Assembly: GCF_938028735.1 (NCBI RefSeq)
Contig: NZ_CALIMF010000002.1
Coordinates: forward strand, 248,001-312,000
From: an uncultured Thermanaerothrix sp.
GTDB lineage: Bacteria; Chloroflexota; Anaerolineae; Anaerolineales; Anaerolineaceae
Reading direction: 5' to 3'
Length of the DNA: 64,000 bases
Numbering within the stretch: position 1 is the first letter of the stretch; each line of letters opens with the position of its first letter. A program made the translations under genes and the position numbers. Shown here piece by piece: positions 62,097 to 64,000 of this stretch. The notes under the pieces were generated by a model. That model made no database searches. It had not been told where the DNA came from and saw nothing but the letters and a program-made list of their open reading frames with translations.

Positions 62097-62142
62097 ATTA
62101 TACCATAACGCAACCTTACAATTCTGTAAGCCCGCCTTACAA
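62097..62142 (-). promoter_or_regulatory. yebC promoter region with repeated TTGTAAGG half-sites
   Basis: TATAAT (reverse strand, 62102-62097) lies upstream of yebC. Two TTGTAAGG copies (reverse strand; CCTTACAA at 62114-62121 and 62135-62142 on the forward strand) are exactly 21 bases apart, with an inverted TGTAAG at 62125-62130 between them. The array covers the -35 region and may also serve the divergent sortase-like gene. Confidence 0.5.
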
Positions 62143-62195
62143 ACACCTAAAAGCGCTTGCCTTACCAGCAGGGTTTTGCGGATAATGAGCGGGCC

Positions 62196-62900
62196 ATGGT
62201 AAAAAGATTTTACATTCGCTTAGGGTTAACCATTGCCAAAATGGCCCTTTTTATGGGACTATGGTTTATTACCACGGCCCACGTTTCCATTCCCAACCCT
62301 ATCCGCGATCCCGGTCTAGCCGCAAGAGGCAATAGTGAAACAATTACGTGGGCCTCCCTCGATCTGACGGCCCTTCAGACATTCCGAGATCACCTTACGC
62401 TTACCGGTGATCCCCAACAACCAATGGGACTTTACGTGGAAGGAGTGATGGCCTACCCAATCATCCAACAGCCTCGCTCCAACCCTGCTTACGTCTCTTC
62501 CCAGCCCAACACCCTCACCGAATTTGCCTTGGCCAAGCATTACGGCAGCTTGGGCTTGTTGGCACACAATGACCTAGCGGGACAGTCTTTTCTTGCCCTT
62601 CAACCTGGACAAGATCTATGGGTTGTCTTTGGAGATGGCAACCTTAAGCGGTATCGCGTCGCCACAATAAAGCATTACCAAGCCCTGCAACCAAATTCCC
62701 CCTATTCCTCATTCATTAACATTGATGATAAGGACCGTACGGTGCTGAGCGCCGCCGAACTGTTCTTGCATATCTATGAGCGTCCTGGGGCCCTAATCCT
62801 GCAGACCTGTCTCGCCCGAAATGGGAACAACTCATGGGGGCGCCTTTTTGTCATCGCCTTGCCTGAGGAGACAACCAGCCTTTCCATCCCCCCGGAATAA
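62196..62900 (+). CDS. Sortase-family transpeptidase
   Basis: A protein of about 234 residues with one N-terminal membrane segment (FYIRLGLTIAKMALFMGLWF) and a sortase-like beta domain. The catalytic pattern is present: His in GLLAHNDLAG near residue 126, and ILQTCLARNGNNSWGRLF near residue 204, with Cys and a downstream Arg. Sortases normally join LPXTG-type proteins to the envelope. It converges on a second sortase gene, with only 7 bases between stops. Start ATG 62196 is the best available. Confidence 0.82.
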   Translation: MVKRFYIRLGLTIAKMALFMGLWFITTAHVSIPNPIRDPGLAARGNSETITWASLDLTALQTFRDHLTLTGDPQQPMGLYVEGVMAYPIIQQPRSNPAYVSSQPNTLTEFALAKHYGSLGLLAHNDLAGQSFLALQPGQDLWVVFGDGNLKRYRVATIKHYQALQPNSPYSSFINIDDKDRTVLSAAELFLHIYERPGALILQTCLARNGNNSWGRLFVIALPEETTSLSIPPE

Positions 62901-62907
62901 GCCGTTC

Positions 62908-63696
62908 TCACTCCGGTTCAGCGCTGGGTAGGGGAGCTTGACCTAGCGACCGAGCCACCACAACCAACCGATGCGTATTTGAATACGCTGGCCAGCACGT
63001 GACCAGCGTGAGACGTTCGTCTTGTGAGCGCTGAATCCAGCGTGCGTTCTCCAGCCGGGTCTTCAGATCGGCGTCCCGTTCAGGCAGAATCATCACATTG
63101 ACCACCACATAGCTGAAACGTCGTCCACCCCCTTCAACAACAATAAGATCGCCCGGCTCCAATTCGTGCAATCGCTCAAAAACCTTGCCATGAACATTAT
63201 GATGCCCTATAAGCACCGTGTTCCCTGCCTGACCCAACATGGCTGTTGCAGTAGGCCATCCAGCAGCAAACTCATCCGGGGCAAGCCACTGCTCAAATAC
63301 CCCCTCGCCAAGCTGGATTTTGCGTGTCTTTACAGGCACTACCGGGGCATCCAAGTCAATTTTGGAAATAATCAAACGTTGAGGGATGGCAGGTACGAGC
63401 GAAGGAGTGGGTTTTGCCTCCGTGGGCAAAGAACTTGACGGCATCCCAGGTGTCCCGGATAGGGTGGTTAACTCCTGGGGCGGAGGAGCAACCAACGTAG
63501 GGGGGCCTTCCTGGGCTTCGGAAAGCGTCAAGGGCACAAACCCAATGTCTGAGGAGGTCTCGTTGATGACCACTCCCGACTCAAAGGTTTGCGCGGCCTG
63601 CCATTGGTACAGACTAACCCCCAGACCAACCAAACCTCCAAACAGCAACAGAACCCCCCCCAAGCGCCACCAATCCCACGAAGAGCGCATTTTCAT
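62908..63696 (-). CDS. Sortase (class D/E-like) with Pro-rich stalk
   Basis: A 262-residue sortase. The N-terminus has a membrane segment (WWRLGGVLLLFGGLVGLGVS), then a Pro/Thr-rich stalk of about 65 residues. The catalytic domain has TVLIGHHNVHG (His near residue 165) and LTLVTCWPAYSNTHRLVV (Cys near residue 233 and Arg near 241). It would attach surface proteins or link pili. No sorting-signal protein was found in the window. Confidence 0.9.
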   Translation of the reverse strand: MKMRSSWDWWRLGGVLLLFGGLVGLGVSLYQWQAAQTFESGVVINETSSDIGFVPLTLSEAQEGPPTLVAPPPQELTTLSGTPGMPSSSLPTEAKPTPSLVPAIPQRLIISKIDLDAPVVPVKTRKIQLGEGVFEQWLAPDEFAAGWPTATAMLGQAGNTVLIGHHNVHGKVFERLHELEPGDLIVVEGGGRRFSYVVVNVMILPERDADLKTRLENARWIQRSQDERLTLVTCWPAYSNTHRLVVVARSLGQAPLPSAEPE

Positions 63697-63748
63697 TATC
63701 GTGAGGCTCTCAACCCTTCTTTGTGAAAGGCTATTCGTTTATGAAAGG

Positions 63749-64000
63749 CTATTCGCCCGTCTCCAGTTTGTAGCCCAAGCGATCTACATTGACAATCAGA
63801 TCCGCCCCCGCTTCATCTACATTGCCCAGTTTTCTGCGCAGGAGGTAGATCAGGAACTTAATGCGCTGTCGGGCTTGGGGGAGGTCACGCCCCCACACAG
63901 CCTCGGAGAGGGTCAAATAATCGACCACCTCAGGAGCATACTTCGCCAAAGTAGAGAGCACCTCAAACTCCTTGACCGTTAGAGGGATGCGTTCATTCTT
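63749..64000 (-). CDS. OmpR/PhoB-type response regulator, C-terminal fragment
   Basis: The last 83 codons of a winged-helix DNA-binding domain, continuing beyond the window end: RIPLTVKEFEVLSTLAKYAP, LSEAVWGRD near the middle and VNVDRLGYKLETGE at the end. The receiver domain is not visible. An 18-base tandem duplication lies across its stop codon (63724-63755). Confidence 0.85.
   Translation of the reverse strand, partial: KNERIPLTVKEFEVLSTLAKYAPEVVDYLTLSEAVWGRDLPQARQRIKFLIYLLRRKLGNVDEAGADLIVNVDRLGYKLETGE

Overview
The window looks like a chromosome segment from a Chloroflexota bacterium, most likely an Anaerolineae-type fermenter or facultative organism. The best hints are the solute-binding lipoproteins with the long EVEK/VVVTQEVVKEV-style tether after the lipobox Cys, the BMP-type and family-1 sugar ABC systems, a Rex regulator, a YugP-type membrane peptidase, sortases without an obvious Firmicute context, and the gene mix as a whole. 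The taxonomic call is an inference from protein style; no 16S is present. Coding density is high and most of the window is ordinary chromosome; I saw no phage, transposon or CRISPR array.

Layout. 1-9243 (+): end of a NuoG-like electron-transfer subunit, then NAD-linked [NiFe] hydrogenase subunits HoxY and HoxH, a HoxW-type protease, a stand-alone cyclic-nucleotide-binding-domain protein, and the full maturation set hypA-B-F-C-D-E. 9338-13345 (-): PadR regulator plus MacB/FtsX-type ABC export system. 13424-20944 (+): LacI regulator with a perfect 34-bp tandem operator, a sugar ABC importer lacking its ATPase, a GH65 disaccharide phosphorylase and beta-phosphoglucomutase, i.e. uptake and phosphorolysis of an alpha-glucosidic disaccharide. 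21056-26404: assorted housekeeping genes (glycosyltransferase-like, YigZ, fatty-acid hydroxylase, gpmA, YdcF-like, lycopene cyclase). 26550-35183 (-): a BMP-family nucleoside/purine importer followed directly by a two-gene molybdenum hydroxylase of the xanthine dehydrogenase type, which fits purine salvage or catabolism.

35573-44186: PP2C phosphatase, methyltransferase, histidine phosphatase, then a tight reverse-strand operon Hsp70-like / DUF1257 (Ycf35) / DUF2997 / radical SAM activase / WD40 protein / MFS. This cluster has no assigned function and is one of the two main discoveries here. The other is immediately upstream (44303-44812): a membrane-anchored rhodanese with an in-frame TGA at the second Cys of its CxC active-site motif, followed at the expected distance by a small SECIS-like hairpin; it reads as a selenoprotein that ordinary gene calling would truncate.

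44834-49660: YbaK deacylase, a SplB-like radical SAM with helix-hairpin-helix end, and a coupled trio of radical SAM (CX4CX2C), Mut7-C ubiquitin-like/RNase and HypE-like AIR synthase genes. 49724-53697: tRNA-Arg(CCG), YugP peptidase, a large exported protein of unknown function, Rex. 53716-59234 (-): F1 ATP synthase genes atpA-G-D-C followed by mreB, with no delta or Fo genes adjacent. 59381-62041 (-): yebC-ruvC-rRNA methyltransferase-ruvA. 62196-64000: two convergent sortase-family genes and the end of an OmpR-type response regulator.

Several genes have a TATAAT box 8-10 bases before ATG and no ribosome binding site, so leaderless transcription appears common in this genome.
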